Assembly (NCBI GenBank): GCA_028283025.1
Contig: JAPYNO010000086.1
Location: 1-41,342 of the forward strand
From: Pseudomonadales bacterium
Lineage (GTDB): Bacteria > Pseudomonadota > Gammaproteobacteria > Pseudomonadales > Azotimanducaceae
Direction of reading: 5' to 3'
Length of the DNA stretch: 41,342 nt
This document shows positions 1 to 8,573 of this stretch, in pieces. A model generated the notes under the pieces. The model searched no databases and was not told where the DNA came from. It saw nothing but the letters and a program-made list of their open reading frames with translations. The translations under genes were made by a program, and so were the position numbers. Within the stretch, counting starts at the first letter, position 1, and every line of letters begins with the position of its first letter.

Positions 1-124
1 TCGCTCTCTCAACTACTTACCAACAGCCCGAACAGAACCGAGCTTTCGCCTTCCCCCAAGCAATTGATTTTATTCGACTAATTGTTGGGACACTAGTGGC
101 CTCATTTGCCTATGTCTGACCTGA
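1..124. other. Flank downstream of gatA, no gene seen
   Basis: These bases lie just downstream of the gatA stop on the minus strand. Reading all minus-strand frames from the gatA stop I find only a short open stretch from an ATG (about 11 codons) and nothing resembling the start of GatB. The usual gatCAB arrangement would put gatB within a few bases of gatA, so gatB is either further left than 124 bases or elsewhere. No convincing terminator hairpin was seen. Confidence 0.5.
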
Positions 125-1591
125 TCAGAGCGCCGGTCGCTGCGTGTGAAAGTCGGTGGCCTGTTGAAAGGCATGGGCTATGCTAAGCAGGCGGGCATCG
201 GAGAAATGTGCGCCGATCAGCTGGGCGCCGAGCGGCAGGCCCGCATGGAAGCCGCAGGGCATGGACAGGCAGGGTTGTCCAGCGAGCGCAGCGGGTGTTG
301 TGAAGCAATCCTGCTGATACATGGCGATGTGGTCGTTAGAGAGTTCGCCGCGCTTGAAGGCGATGCCCGGGCTGCTTGGTGTCAGTAGGACATCGACTGA
401 CTCGAAAGCTTTTGCGAATTCGTCTCGGATGACGCGCCGGACGCGCATGGCCTTCTTGTAGTAGGCGTCGTAGTAGCCATATGACAGGCAATAGGTGCCT
501 GTGAGAATGCGCCGCTTGACCTCGGCGCCGAAGCCTTCCATGCGCGAGTTTCGGTATAAATCTTCGAGTGATTCGGCATCGGTGCTGCGATGTCCGTATC
601 GCACGCCATCGAACCTGGAGAGGTTCGATGAGGCTTCCGAGCAGGCGAGCACATAGTAGGCAGGGATGGCGGCGAAGGTCGAAGGCAGCGAGACATCGAC
701 AACGCTCATGCCGAGCGATTCGAGTTCGCGTCGTGCGCTATCAAGCGCCGAGGCATAGCCCGCGCTTTTCAGCGCATCCATGTATTCGCGTGGTAGACCG
801 ATGCGAAGGCCGGGTTCGGAAAACGCGCCGTTACTTGCGATGAACGCATCCAAATCTTCCACGCCTCGTTCACTTGAAGTCGAATCCCGCGGGTCGAATC
901 CGGCCATCGTGCGTAGCATCAAGGCTGCGTCAAACGCGCTTCTGGCGATCACGCCCGCTTGGTCGAGGCTCGATGCAAACGCGATCATGCCGAATCGTGA
1001 TACGCGCCCGTAGGTCGGGCGAATGCCGGTGACGCCGCACAGAGACGCAGGCTGTCGAATCGAGCCGCCCGTGTCTGTGGCGGTGGCTGCGACAGCGAGA
1101 CCAGCTGCGACACTCGCGGCGCTGCCGCCTGATGAACCGCCCGGCACCCGTGATGCATCCCAAGGATTGGCGACAGGGTGATAGGCGCTGTTCTCATTGC
1201 TCGACCCCATCGCAAACTCGTCCATGTTGCACTTGCCGAGCACCACGGCGCCAGCTCGTGCGAGGCGCTCGACAATGGTCGCATCATACGGCGCACGCCA
1301 GTGTTCAAGTATTTTCGATCCGCAGGTGGCGATGTCGCCTTTGGTGCAAAAAAGATCCTTGTGGGCAATCGGGATGCCTAACAGCGGCGAAGTGTCGCCT
1401 TGATTGATGCGGGCATCGGCCTCGCGCGCTGCGTCCCGCGCCGCCTGTTCGTGTAGGCGCAGATAGCAGCCGAGCGTGGGGTTGAGACGTTCGATGCGCG
1501 TGAGGTGCTGTTCGCAAAGTTCGGTTGCCGAACACTCGCCATGATCAAGCAGCGCGCGAAGCTCGCGAATGTCAAGATAGGGGTCGGGCAT
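125..1591 (-). CDS. gatA: Glutamyl/aspartyl-tRNA amidotransferase subunit A
   Basis: GatA is the glutaminase subunit of GatCAB. It releases ammonia from glutamine, which GatB uses to convert Glu-tRNA(Gln) or Asp-tRNA(Asn) to the amide form in the cytoplasm. The 488-residue product has the amidase-signature Ser-cisSer-Lys triad: Lys about 78 in GIPIAHKDLF, Ser about 153 in the GGSSGGS loop and Ser about 177 in DTGGSIR. The length is normal for the family. The frame is open 45 codons upstream, but that extension is basic, overlaps the end of gatC and lacks family similarity, so the ATG at 1591 (PDPYLDIREL follows) is preferred. No good Shine-Dalgarno is visible; translation may be coupled to gatC, which stops 13 bases upstream. 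gatB does not follow in the 124 bases available. Confidence 0.96.
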   Translation of the reverse strand: MPDPYLDIRELRALLDHGECSATELCEQHLTRIERLNPTLGCYLRLHEQAARDAAREADARINQGDTSPLLGIPIAHKDLFCTKGDIATCGSKILEHWRAPYDATIVERLARAGAVVLGKCNMDEFAMGSSNENSAYHPVANPWDASRVPGGSSGGSAASVAAGLAVAATATDTGGSIRQPASLCGVTGIRPTYGRVSRFGMIAFASSLDQAGVIARSAFDAALMLRTMAGFDPRDSTSSERGVEDLDAFIASNGAFSEPGLRIGLPREYMDALKSAGYASALDSARRELESLGMSVVDVSLPSTFAAIPAYYVLACSEASSNLSRFDGVRYGHRSTDAESLEDLYRNSRMEGFGAEVKRRILTGTYCLSYGYYDAYYKKAMRVRRVIRDEFAKAFESVDVLLTPSSPGIAFKRGELSNDHIAMYQQDCFTTPAALAGQPCLSMPCGFHAGLPLGAQLIGAHFSDARLLSIAHAFQQATDFHTQRPAL

Positions 1592-1604
1592 GTATTCGAC
1601 GAGA

Positions 1605-1892
1605 CTATTCCACGAATCTGGGCACGAGATAGAAGCCGTCTTGCGCCGCCGGTGCGCCAGCTTGTAGCGCTTCTTCCCTAGGGTCTTCGGTGACCGTGTC
1701 CTCGCGCAGTCGCTGCACTGCCTCATACGGATGCGCGAGCGGCTCGACGCCTTCTGTATCCACCGCTTGCATGACCTCGATCATATCGATGATGCGCGCG
1801 ATGTCGGCTGCGGCGCGCTGCGTCTCATCGGCATCGAACTGAAGCGCGGCAAGGCGCGAAAGATAGGTGATGTCGAGCGATTTCTCTGTCAC
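1605..1892 (-). CDS. gatC: Glutamyl/aspartyl-tRNA amidotransferase subunit C
   Basis: GatC is the small subunit that wraps round GatA and stabilises the GatCAB amidotransferase. The 95-residue product has the normal size and pattern: an N-terminal helix (DITYLSRLAALQF), a middle helix with IARIIDMIEVMQ, and the conserved C-terminal part where EPLAHPYE is followed by LREDTVTE and ends in FYLVPRFVE. The start is GTG at 1892, with no clear ribosome site. It sits between ispA (30 bases upstream) and gatA (13 bases downstream) on the minus strand, so it is probably cotranscribed with both. Confidence 0.95.
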   Translation of the reverse strand: MTEKSLDITYLSRLAALQFDADETQRAAADIARIIDMIEVMQAVDTEGVEPLAHPYEAVQRLREDTVTEDPREEALQAGAPAAQDGFYLVPRFVE

Positions 1893-1922
1893 GGCGGTGA
1901 GTTGCTGCGCAAAGTGACTAGC

Positions 1923-2795
1923 TTAGCGCAAGTCCTCAATGTCGAGGGTGAGGCGAGTCAGTTCAGTGAGATGCTTGGCTTCAAATTCAACTTGATGTAA
2001 CTCGTCGAGGCAGGTCTCGCGATACTGGCCATATGCGGCTCTAGCAGCATCGATGCCGAGTAGGCTCGGCCAGGTCAGCGTGTCGCCACGCGCATCCGAA
2101 CCAGGCTGCTTGCCAAGGCGTGCGCGCGAACCAAGGCAATCACGCAAATCGTCCGCCGCTTGAAAGGCGAGTGCGAAGAATTCACAAAAATTGTCAAGCA
2201 CGCCAATCGCACGTTCTGCGCTCAACAAGCCCAATCGCAGCGCAGCGCGAAAAAGTGCGCCTGTCTTCATCCTTTGCGTGCGCCTCAAATAGTCGAGACT
2301 TCGATTTGCGGACACATGCGATTCAAGATCGAGCATCTGACCGCCCGCCATGCCAGCCGCGCCGCTTGCTCTGCTGAGTTCGCTGAGCATTCGTGCGCGT
2401 GCGCGCGTTCCAATGCCCGAGCCTTCTGCGAGCAATTGAAAAGCGAGCGATTGCAAAGCGTCGCCCGTGAGCAAGGCGGTGGCTTCATCAAACGCTTGAT
2501 GCAGGCTCGGCCGGCCGCGCCGCTCGTCGTCGTCGTCCATGCAGGGCAGGTCGTCATGGGCGAGCGAATAGCAGTGAATGAGCTCGACGGCGCAAGCGGG
2601 CGTCAATGCCTTTTCGTGCTCGTCGCCTGCATCGACGCACGCAGCCAAGCACAGCAGCGGGCGCAGACGCTTGCCGCCATCAAGCACGGCATAACGCATG
2701 GCATCGCGAAGGCGGCCTGCGGGCAGCGCGTCAATGTGTGATTTGAGCGTCGCGTGAACCTGCGCTCGCCATACCTCAAGTGTTGCGCTCGTCAT
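1923..2795 (-). CDS. ispA: Farnesyl diphosphate synthase (short-chain polyprenyl synthase)
   Basis: IspA condenses IPP with DMAPP and then geranyl diphosphate to make farnesyl diphosphate, the precursor of undecaprenyl phosphate and quinone side chains. The 290-residue product carries GGKRLRPLL, the first aspartate-rich motif (HDDLPCMDDDD, residues about 80-90) with the bacterial four-residue spacing, and the second motif ADDLRD (about 214-219). The conserved lysine-threonine pair (KTGALF) is present. The ATG at 2795 lies inside the end of xseB, giving a 20-base overlap. The frame extends 40 codons further up, but that part is the xseB antiregister and very basic. dxs, the common downstream partner in xseB-ispA-dxs operons, is replaced here by gatC-gatA. 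Confidence 0.95.
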   Translation of the reverse strand: MTSATLEVWRAQVHATLKSHIDALPAGRLRDAMRYAVLDGGKRLRPLLCLAACVDAGDEHEKALTPACAVELIHCYSLAHDDLPCMDDDDERRGRPSLHQAFDEATALLTGDALQSLAFQLLAEGSGIGTRARARMLSELSRASGAAGMAGGQMLDLESHVSANRSLDYLRRTQRMKTGALFRAALRLGLLSAERAIGVLDNFCEFFALAFQAADDLRDCLGSRARLGKQPGSDARGDTLTWPSLLGIDAARAAYGQYRETCLDELHQVEFEAKHLTELTRLTLDIEDLR

Positions 2796-3042
2796 CCGAA
2801 TCCAATGGGAGATCTTCAAGCGTCGCTTCGCCCTCGGCCCCGGCTTTGAGTTCTTGAATGCGAAACTGCGCTTTTGACAGCGCTTCCTGACACTGCCTGC
2901 TGAGTTTGACGCCACGCTCGTAAGCGGCGAGCGAGGCCTCGAGCGTCATGTCGCCTTGTTCCATTTGCTTGACGAGGTTCTCAAGCTCGGCGAGTGACGA
3001 CTCGAATTGCGCAGGCGCGCTTGATGTGGGCGACTCGGACAT
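2776..3042 (-). CDS. xseB: Exodeoxyribonuclease VII small subunit
   Basis: XseB binds the large subunit XseA in exonuclease VII, a bidirectional single-strand DNA exonuclease in repair. The 88-residue helical product has the typical core FESSLAELENLVKQMEQGDM followed by LEASLAAYERGVKL and a C-terminal CQEALSKAQFRIQ helix. ATG at 3042 gives the usual length; the frame runs 26 codons further upstream without family similarity. It is the first gene of a leftward group with ispA (20-base overlap), gatC and gatA. xseA is not in the window. Confidence 0.93.
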   Translation of the reverse strand: MSESPTSSAPAQFESSLAELENLVKQMEQGDMTLEASLAAYERGVKLSRQCQEALSKAQFRIQELKAGAEGEATLEDLPLDSDDERNT

Positions 3043-3221
3043 GGCATTCCGGCAGGTTCTGTGCAATTGAGCGTGTAGAGTACGCGCCTTTTCTACGTGC
3101 TTCAAATCTGTACGCTTCAAACGGAAGGGTCATGTATGAGCATGTACGCAAAGGTGAATCTTCTATCAGGGGCGATTGCGGATCGTTCTCGGCGGCGAGG
3201 CGCATGTGTGGCGCGGCACAC

Positions 3222-3230
3222 TGGTACAAT
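3222..3230 (+). promoter_or_regulatory. Candidate extended -10 promoter for a possibly leaderless gene
   Basis: The plus strand reads TGGTACAAT, an extended -10 (TGn) plus TACAAT, which matches TATAAT at five of six positions. It ends six bases before the ATG at 3237, so transcription would begin at about the start codon. No good -35 hexamer is visible 16-18 bases upstream. Inference from sequence only. Confidence 0.4.
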
Positions 3231-3236
3231 TGCCGC

Positions 3237-3833
3237 ATGAGCGAAGCCATCGCATTTGACACTCACCGCTTCGTCAAGCATTTGACGGAAGCTGGTTTTA
3301 CCGAACGGCAGGCTGAGACTTTGGCCGAGGAGCAAGTTACGCTGCTCAACGCCAACTTGGCGACCAAGTCCGATGTCGCGAGGATCGAGGCGGGCGTAGA
3401 GGCGCTCCGGCAGGAGACCAAGTCCGACATTGCGAGGCTCGAGGCGGGCATTGAGGCGCTCCGGCAGGAGACCAAGTCCGACATCGCGAGGCTCGAGGCG
3501 GGGATTGAAGCGCTGCGCCAAGAAACCAAGGCTGAGATTGAAGGTCTGAGACAAGAAACCAAGGCTGGGATTGAAGGTCTGAGACAAGAAACCAAGGCTG
3601 GGATTGAAGGTCTGAGACAAGAAACCAAGGCTGAGATTGAAGGTCTCAGACAAGAAACCAAGGCTGGGATTGAAGGTCTGAGACAAGAAACCAAGGCTGA
3701 GATTGAAGGTCTCAGACAAGAAACCAAGGCTCAAATCGAAGCGAGCAAAGTCAGTCTCATCAAGTGGATGTTTGCCGCGTTGGTCGCACAGACCACCATC
3801 ACCCTTGCCGTTATTTCGATGCTATTGACGTAG
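3237..3833 (+). CDS. DUF1640/CCDC90-like coiled-coil membrane protein with tandem repeats
   Basis: The 198-residue product opens with FDTHRFVKHLTEAGFTERQA, which resembles the start of the DUF1640 (CCDC90/MCUR1-like) family: a short N-terminal helix-turn head, a long coiled coil and a C-terminal membrane anchor. Residues about 43-162 consist of three 18-residue units (TKSDIARLEAGIEALRQE type) followed by six 11-residue units (TKAEIEGLRQE type). The last 22 residues (WMFAALVAQTTITLAVISML) form a membrane helix. The frame is open 81 codons upstream, but the ATG at 3237 begins the family-like part. No partner gene is evident: the upstream gene diverges and the downstream gene converges. Function in bacteria is unknown; related mitochondrial proteins affect the calcium uniporter, but transferring that role here would be speculation. 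Confidence 0.85.
   Translation: MSEAIAFDTHRFVKHLTEAGFTERQAETLAEEQVTLLNANLATKSDVARIEAGVEALRQETKSDIARLEAGIEALRQETKSDIARLEAGIEALRQETKAEIEGLRQETKAGIEGLRQETKAGIEGLRQETKAEIEGLRQETKAGIEGLRQETKAEIEGLRQETKAQIEASKVSLIKWMFAALVAQTTITLAVISMLLT
3363..3722 (+). repeat. In-frame tandem repeats: 3 x 54 bp then 6 x 33 bp
   Basis: Units start at 3363, 3417 and 3471 (54 bp each) and then at 3525, 3558, 3591, 3624, 3657 and 3690 (33 bp each). The 33-bp units differ from each other at only a few positions, mainly GAG/GGG (Glu/Gly) in codon four and CTG/CTC. All are in frame and encode the coiled coil of the DUF1640-like protein. The 11-residue unit equals the 18-residue unit less seven residues, so it may have arisen by loss of one heptad followed by amplification. 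Confidence 0.95.
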
Positions 3834-3867
3834 CAATCAAGACCTGTACAGTAGTTGGATATAGACG

Positions 3868-4086
3868 CTATCTGATGCGCCAATAGGCGCAGTCCGCATC
3901 AAACTCAAGAAAGCCTTCATGTGTCAAGCGCGTGAATTCGGCGCGGATGTTCCACGCGCCGATCGGGCTACCGAGGTTGCGCAGGCGCGTGAGGACATCG
4001 CCGGGCCTCAATGTCGCTCGGCCCTCGTCTGCGAGCTTCTTGATCTCTGCCTTGACTTGGTCTGCGGTGTACTGGTCGAGCGCCAC
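3868..4086 (-). CDS. Small protein of unknown function downstream of trxA
   Basis: I do not recognise this gene. From a GTG at 4086 it encodes 72 residues with alternating helices and a final strand-like part (EFTRLTHEGFLEFDADCAYW), reminiscent of a small winged-helix fold, though this is a guess. The GTG starts one base after the trxA stop, suggesting translational coupling. The frame is also open to an ATG at 4188 (106 residues), which has an AAGGA sequence five bases upstream but would overlap trxA by 101 bases. That extra N-terminus (basic, serine-rich) looks like an out-of-frame reading of trxA. A trxA fusion broken by a frameshift is another possibility. It converges on the DUF1640-like gene 34 bases away. 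Confidence 0.6.
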   Translation of the reverse strand: MALDQYTADQVKAEIKKLADEGRATLRPGDVLTRLRNLGSPIGAWNIRAEFTRLTHEGFLEFDADCAYWRIR

Positions 4087-4087
4087 T

Positions 4088-4468
4088 TCAGGCTTGGGAC
4101 TGCGCCGCGGTGCGCGGATCGACGTTGCTGTCGAGAAAGGCTTTGAGCTGCGATTTCGAGAGCGCGCCGACGCGCGTTGAATCAACATCGCCGTCCTTGA
4201 ACAGCATCAGTGTTGGGATGCCGCGCACACCGTACTTGCGGGGCGTGCTGGGGCTTGCGTCAATGTCCATCTTGCACACCTTGACGCTGCCTTCGTATTC
4301 GCTGGCGATCTCGTCGACGATGGGGGCAATCATTTTGCAAGGGCCGCACCACTCAGCCCAATAGTCGAGCAGCACCGGGCGGTCGGCGTGCAATACCTCC
4401 TGCTCGAAATTGTCGTCATTGACATGGACGATTGGCACATGCACGCTCTTGTCTTCGGATTGGCTCAT
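4088..4468 (-). CDS. trxA: Thioredoxin
   Basis: Cytoplasmic thioredoxin reduces protein disulfides with electrons from thioredoxin reductase. The 126-residue product has the WCGPCK active site (Cys about 41 and 44), the preceding LLDYWAEW strand, and the cis-proline loop [11 protein letters not shown] (Pro about 85). The N-terminus is about 15 residues longer than in E. coli TrxA and the C-terminus carries about ten extra residues ([10 protein letters not shown]). ATG at 4468 is chosen; the frame is open 19 codons more with no family support. It follows hemB by 53 bases in the same leftward direction and precedes a one-base-spaced unknown gene. Confidence 0.95.
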   Translation of the reverse strand: MSQSEDKSVHVPIVHVNDDNFEQEVLHADRPVLLDYWAEWCGPCKMIAPIVDEIASEYEGSVKVCKMDIDASPSTPRKYGVRGIPTLMLFKDGDVDSTRVGALSKSQLKAFLDSNVDPRTAAQSQA

Positions 4469-4521
4469 AGCAGTCTCACTTGCGGCTTGATAAATAGATA
4501 TGATCGCTCGGTCTTCGGATA

Positions 4522-5994
<1,473 letters not shown>

Positions 5995-6002
<8 letters not shown>

Positions 6003-6969
6003 TTTTCAGCAACACCTTACCAGTGGCGCGACGCTCCGACAGGCAGCGAAACGCCTGCGCATAGTCTTGAAAAGCATACATCCCGCCGATCAGCGGCGAG
6101 AACTTACCATTCTCGATCATGGCGACGATTTCATGGATATTGCGCGTCATGCCTTCTGGATCGCGACTCGTCCACGAGCCAAAGAAGACGCCGACCACCT
6201 GGCAGCCTTTCAGTAGCACCAGATTGGTTGGCAGTTTCGGGATGCCCGCGGTGAAGCCAATCACGAGCACGCGCCCCTGCCAGGCGATACAGCGCATGCA
6301 CTGGTCGAACAGCTCGCCGCCGACTGGGTCATAGATGACATCCGCGCCTTGCCCACCGGTGAGTGCTTTGACTTTCTCCTTCAGGTTGCCGTCTCCGTAG
6401 TTGACCAGCTCATCGGCACCGGCTTCGGCGGCGACTTGCAGTTTCTTATCGGAACTTGCTGCGGCAATGACGCGCGCGCCGAGTGCCTTGCCGATTTGAA
6501 TGGCGCTGACACCAACACCGCCAGCGGCACCGGTGACAAGCAGCGTCTCTCCGGCGTTCATCGCAGCACGCTGCACAAGCGCGTAGTAGCTCGTGCCGTA
6601 GGTGGTGAGGATGCCGGAGGCCTGCTCGAAAGTAAGCGCCGCGGGCTTCTTGTAGAGCCGTTCAGCAGGCGTCGTCACGAGCTCGCGCATGGCGCCGCCC
6701 GCGGCGTTGCCAAACACTGCATCGCCAGGTGCGAATGCCGTCACTGCATCGCCAACTTCGCGCACAACGCCGGAAAACTCACTGCCTGGCGAGAAAGGAA
6801 ACGGCGGCTTGAATTGATACTTGCCTTCAATCATCAGCACATCAGGGAAATTGAGCGCGGCGAAACGCACTTCAACGAGCACCTCGTCCGCGCCCGGCAG
6901 CGGCTCTGGGATGTCCTCAATAACGAGGCTCTCAGGCGGGCCGTAAGATGTGCAGTGCAGTGCTTTCAT
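5995..6969 (-). CDS. Zinc-independent NADPH:quinone oxidoreductase family (MDR) enzyme
   Basis: This 324-residue medium-chain dehydrogenase/reductase belongs to the quinone oxidoreductase group, which reduces quinones or enones with NADPH. The N-terminal GroES-like part has ALNFPDVLMIEGKYQ and PGSEFSGVV. The Rossmann part has the AAGGVGVSAIQIGKALGA nucleotide motif (about 140-160) and later GADVIYDPVGG. The zinc-ligand cysteines and histidine of alcohol dehydrogenases are missing, fitting the zinc-free branch. The ATG at 6969 (KALHCTSYG) is the normal start; the frame is open 20 codons more. It lies 41 bases after gshA and overlaps dsbB by 8 bases. The physiological substrate cannot be told from sequence. 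Confidence 0.88.
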
Positions 6970-7010
6970 GATGTTGGGCAGGCATCCATAAGGAATATAG
7001 AGGAATATTC

Positions 7011-8555
7011 TCACACGCGCGCGAGCCACGCATCGACGAAGTCGTCAAAATCCGACTGCGGCTCGCTCTCAAGGCGCTGCGCGCGTTCAAGCGAGTCGCT
7101 CACTTCTCGGGCCAATTGCTGTGCTCGCTCAGGAGCGATTGCATGTGCGAGCAGCTCAGCTTGCGTGTTGAATGCAAGGTCCTTGGCATAACTGAAAAAA
7201 GAGCGCTTTGATCGGAAAAATTCAGCGAGGATGCGCGCAGAAGGCGTGCGCTCTGGATCACGAATCTTCTCGAATTGCGCTGCCACGGCTGCGCTGTAGT
7301 CGTTCGATTCGTTGGCTTGATCAAGTAGCTCAGCAGCGCGCTCGCAGCGTCGCAATAGATCGAGTGCCCAGGTCTTGCCGTCGATGCTCTCGCCGTCACG
7401 AGCGAGTCGCAGCCGAGGCGAACGGCCGGAACGCACCACACGCCATTGATTACGCCGATTCTCGCGCGCTTCGCCGCATGTGTCCTTGGGCGACTCCATC
7501 ATCAGGCAGGCGAGCAGAAATGTGTCATAAAAGCGAACTTGCTCTTTGCTTAAGCCAATGGCGTGGTAAGGATTCAAGTCAACGCAGCGAAGCTCAACGT
7601 ATTCGATGCCGCCTCGCATCAGCGCTTCAAAGGCGCGTTCGCCCTGCTTCGGTGCACGTTTTGGGCGGATGTTGCCGTAGTATTCGGCTTCGAACTGCAG
7701 CAGGTTGAGATTCATTTGCTGGCGCTCGCCGTGTGTAAAAAGGCCGAGCCTTGAGAAGGGTTCGTAAGGCGCTTTCATAGCCTTGATAAGCGCGCCCGAA
7801 TAGTCCTCAAGGCTGTTGCAACTGACATAGAGCTTGCGCTGCGACCGGCCGGTGTAGCCGAGCGGACCCATGCGCAGCGATGTCGCATAGGGCAGGTAGC
7901 GGGTGCCTGAGTCCCAACGCTTGAGCTTGTGCTTGACGCCCGGCTGCAAGAAGGTGTGGCAGAGCGCTGGCGATGCGCCAAAGAGCAGCATCAACAGCCA
8001 CGCATAACGATTGACGTTGCGAATCAAGTGCATGTACGCCGGTGTGGGTGCGCCGAAGGCTTCGCTGAGCAGGTCTGCCGGCATGGAAAAATTGTAGTGA
8101 ATGCCAGACACCGTTTGCATCTTGGCGCCGTAGCGAATGGTGAGGCTCTTGCGATAAAGATGTTTTAAGCGCCCTTCGTTTGTACTGCCGTACTCGGCGA
8201 TGGGAATCTCCTCTTCGCCGCCAATCAAACACGGCATGCTTGATGTCCACAGGAGCTCGTTTCTTTCTGCGAGGCGCTGATAGACGAAGGCGTGCAGTTC
8301 GAGCAGCGCATCAAAGCACGAATCAATATCCTGATGCACCGCAGTAATAATCTCGATCTGCGCTTCTGCGAAGTCGGTGGTGATGTGTGGATGCGTGAGT
8401 GGATTACCAAGGGTGCGTGGATGCGGTGTGCGTGCAAGTTCGCCGCTTGGCGTCATGCGCATGCTCTCTTTTTCGATGCCTCTTCGAATGTTGCCGAGGG
8501 CGGCAATAGCGGATGCGTGTCGAAAAATGCGGCTAGTCCGCTCGACCTGATTCAT
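7011..8555 (-). CDS. gshA: Glutamate-cysteine ligase, gammaproteobacterial type
   Basis: GshA makes gamma-glutamylcysteine from glutamate, cysteine and ATP, the first step of glutathione synthesis. The 514-residue product matches the E. coli-type family in length and motifs: NIRRGIEKESMRM near the N-terminus, TDFAEAQIEIITAV, a histidine motif TVSGIHYNFSMP, RNVNRYAWLLMLLFGASPA, and EYVELRCVDLNPY. ATG at 8555 is chosen; a TTG three codons upstream is also possible. It follows pckA by 18 bases. gshB is not in the window. Confidence 0.96.
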   Translation of the reverse strand: MNQVERTSRIFRHASAIAALGNIRRGIEKESMRMTPSGELARTPHPRTLGNPLTHPHITTDFAEAQIEIITAVHQDIDSCFDALLELHAFVYQRLAERNELLWTSSMPCLIGGEEEIPIAEYGSTNEGRLKHLYRKSLTIRYGAKMQTVSGIHYNFSMPADLLSEAFGAPTPAYMHLIRNVNRYAWLLMLLFGASPALCHTFLQPGVKHKLKRWDSGTRYLPYATSLRMGPLGYTGRSQRKLYVSCNSLEDYSGALIKAMKAPYEPFSRLGLFTHGERQQMNLNLLQFEAEYYGNIRPKRAPKQGERAFEALMRGGIEYVELRCVDLNPYHAIGLSKEQVRFYDTFLLACLMMESPKDTCGEARENRRNQWRVVRSGRSPRLRLARDGESIDGKTWALDLLRRCERAAELLDQANESNDYSAAVAAQFEKIRDPERTPSARILAEFFRSKRSFFSYAKDLAFNTQAELLAHAIAPERAQQLAREVSDSLERAQRLESEPQSDFDDFVDAWLARV

Positions 8556-8573
8556 CGTCGGCAAGGTGGTCGC

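Noticed and set aside
2994-3236. N-terminal extension of the DUF1640-like protein by 81 codons
   Set aside because: It overlaps xseB on the other strand, has no family similarity, and the promoter-like TACAAT lies just before the ATG at 3237.
3363-3722. Repeat array considered as CRISPR
   Set aside because: Units are contiguous without unique spacers, stay in frame and encode a regular coiled coil.
3117-3734. Two long minus-strand frames opposite the DUF1640-like repeats
   Set aside because: They are open only because the repeat unit lacks stops on the other strand; the products are monotonous repeats with no family similarity, while the plus-strand frame has a clear head, coiled coil and membrane tail.
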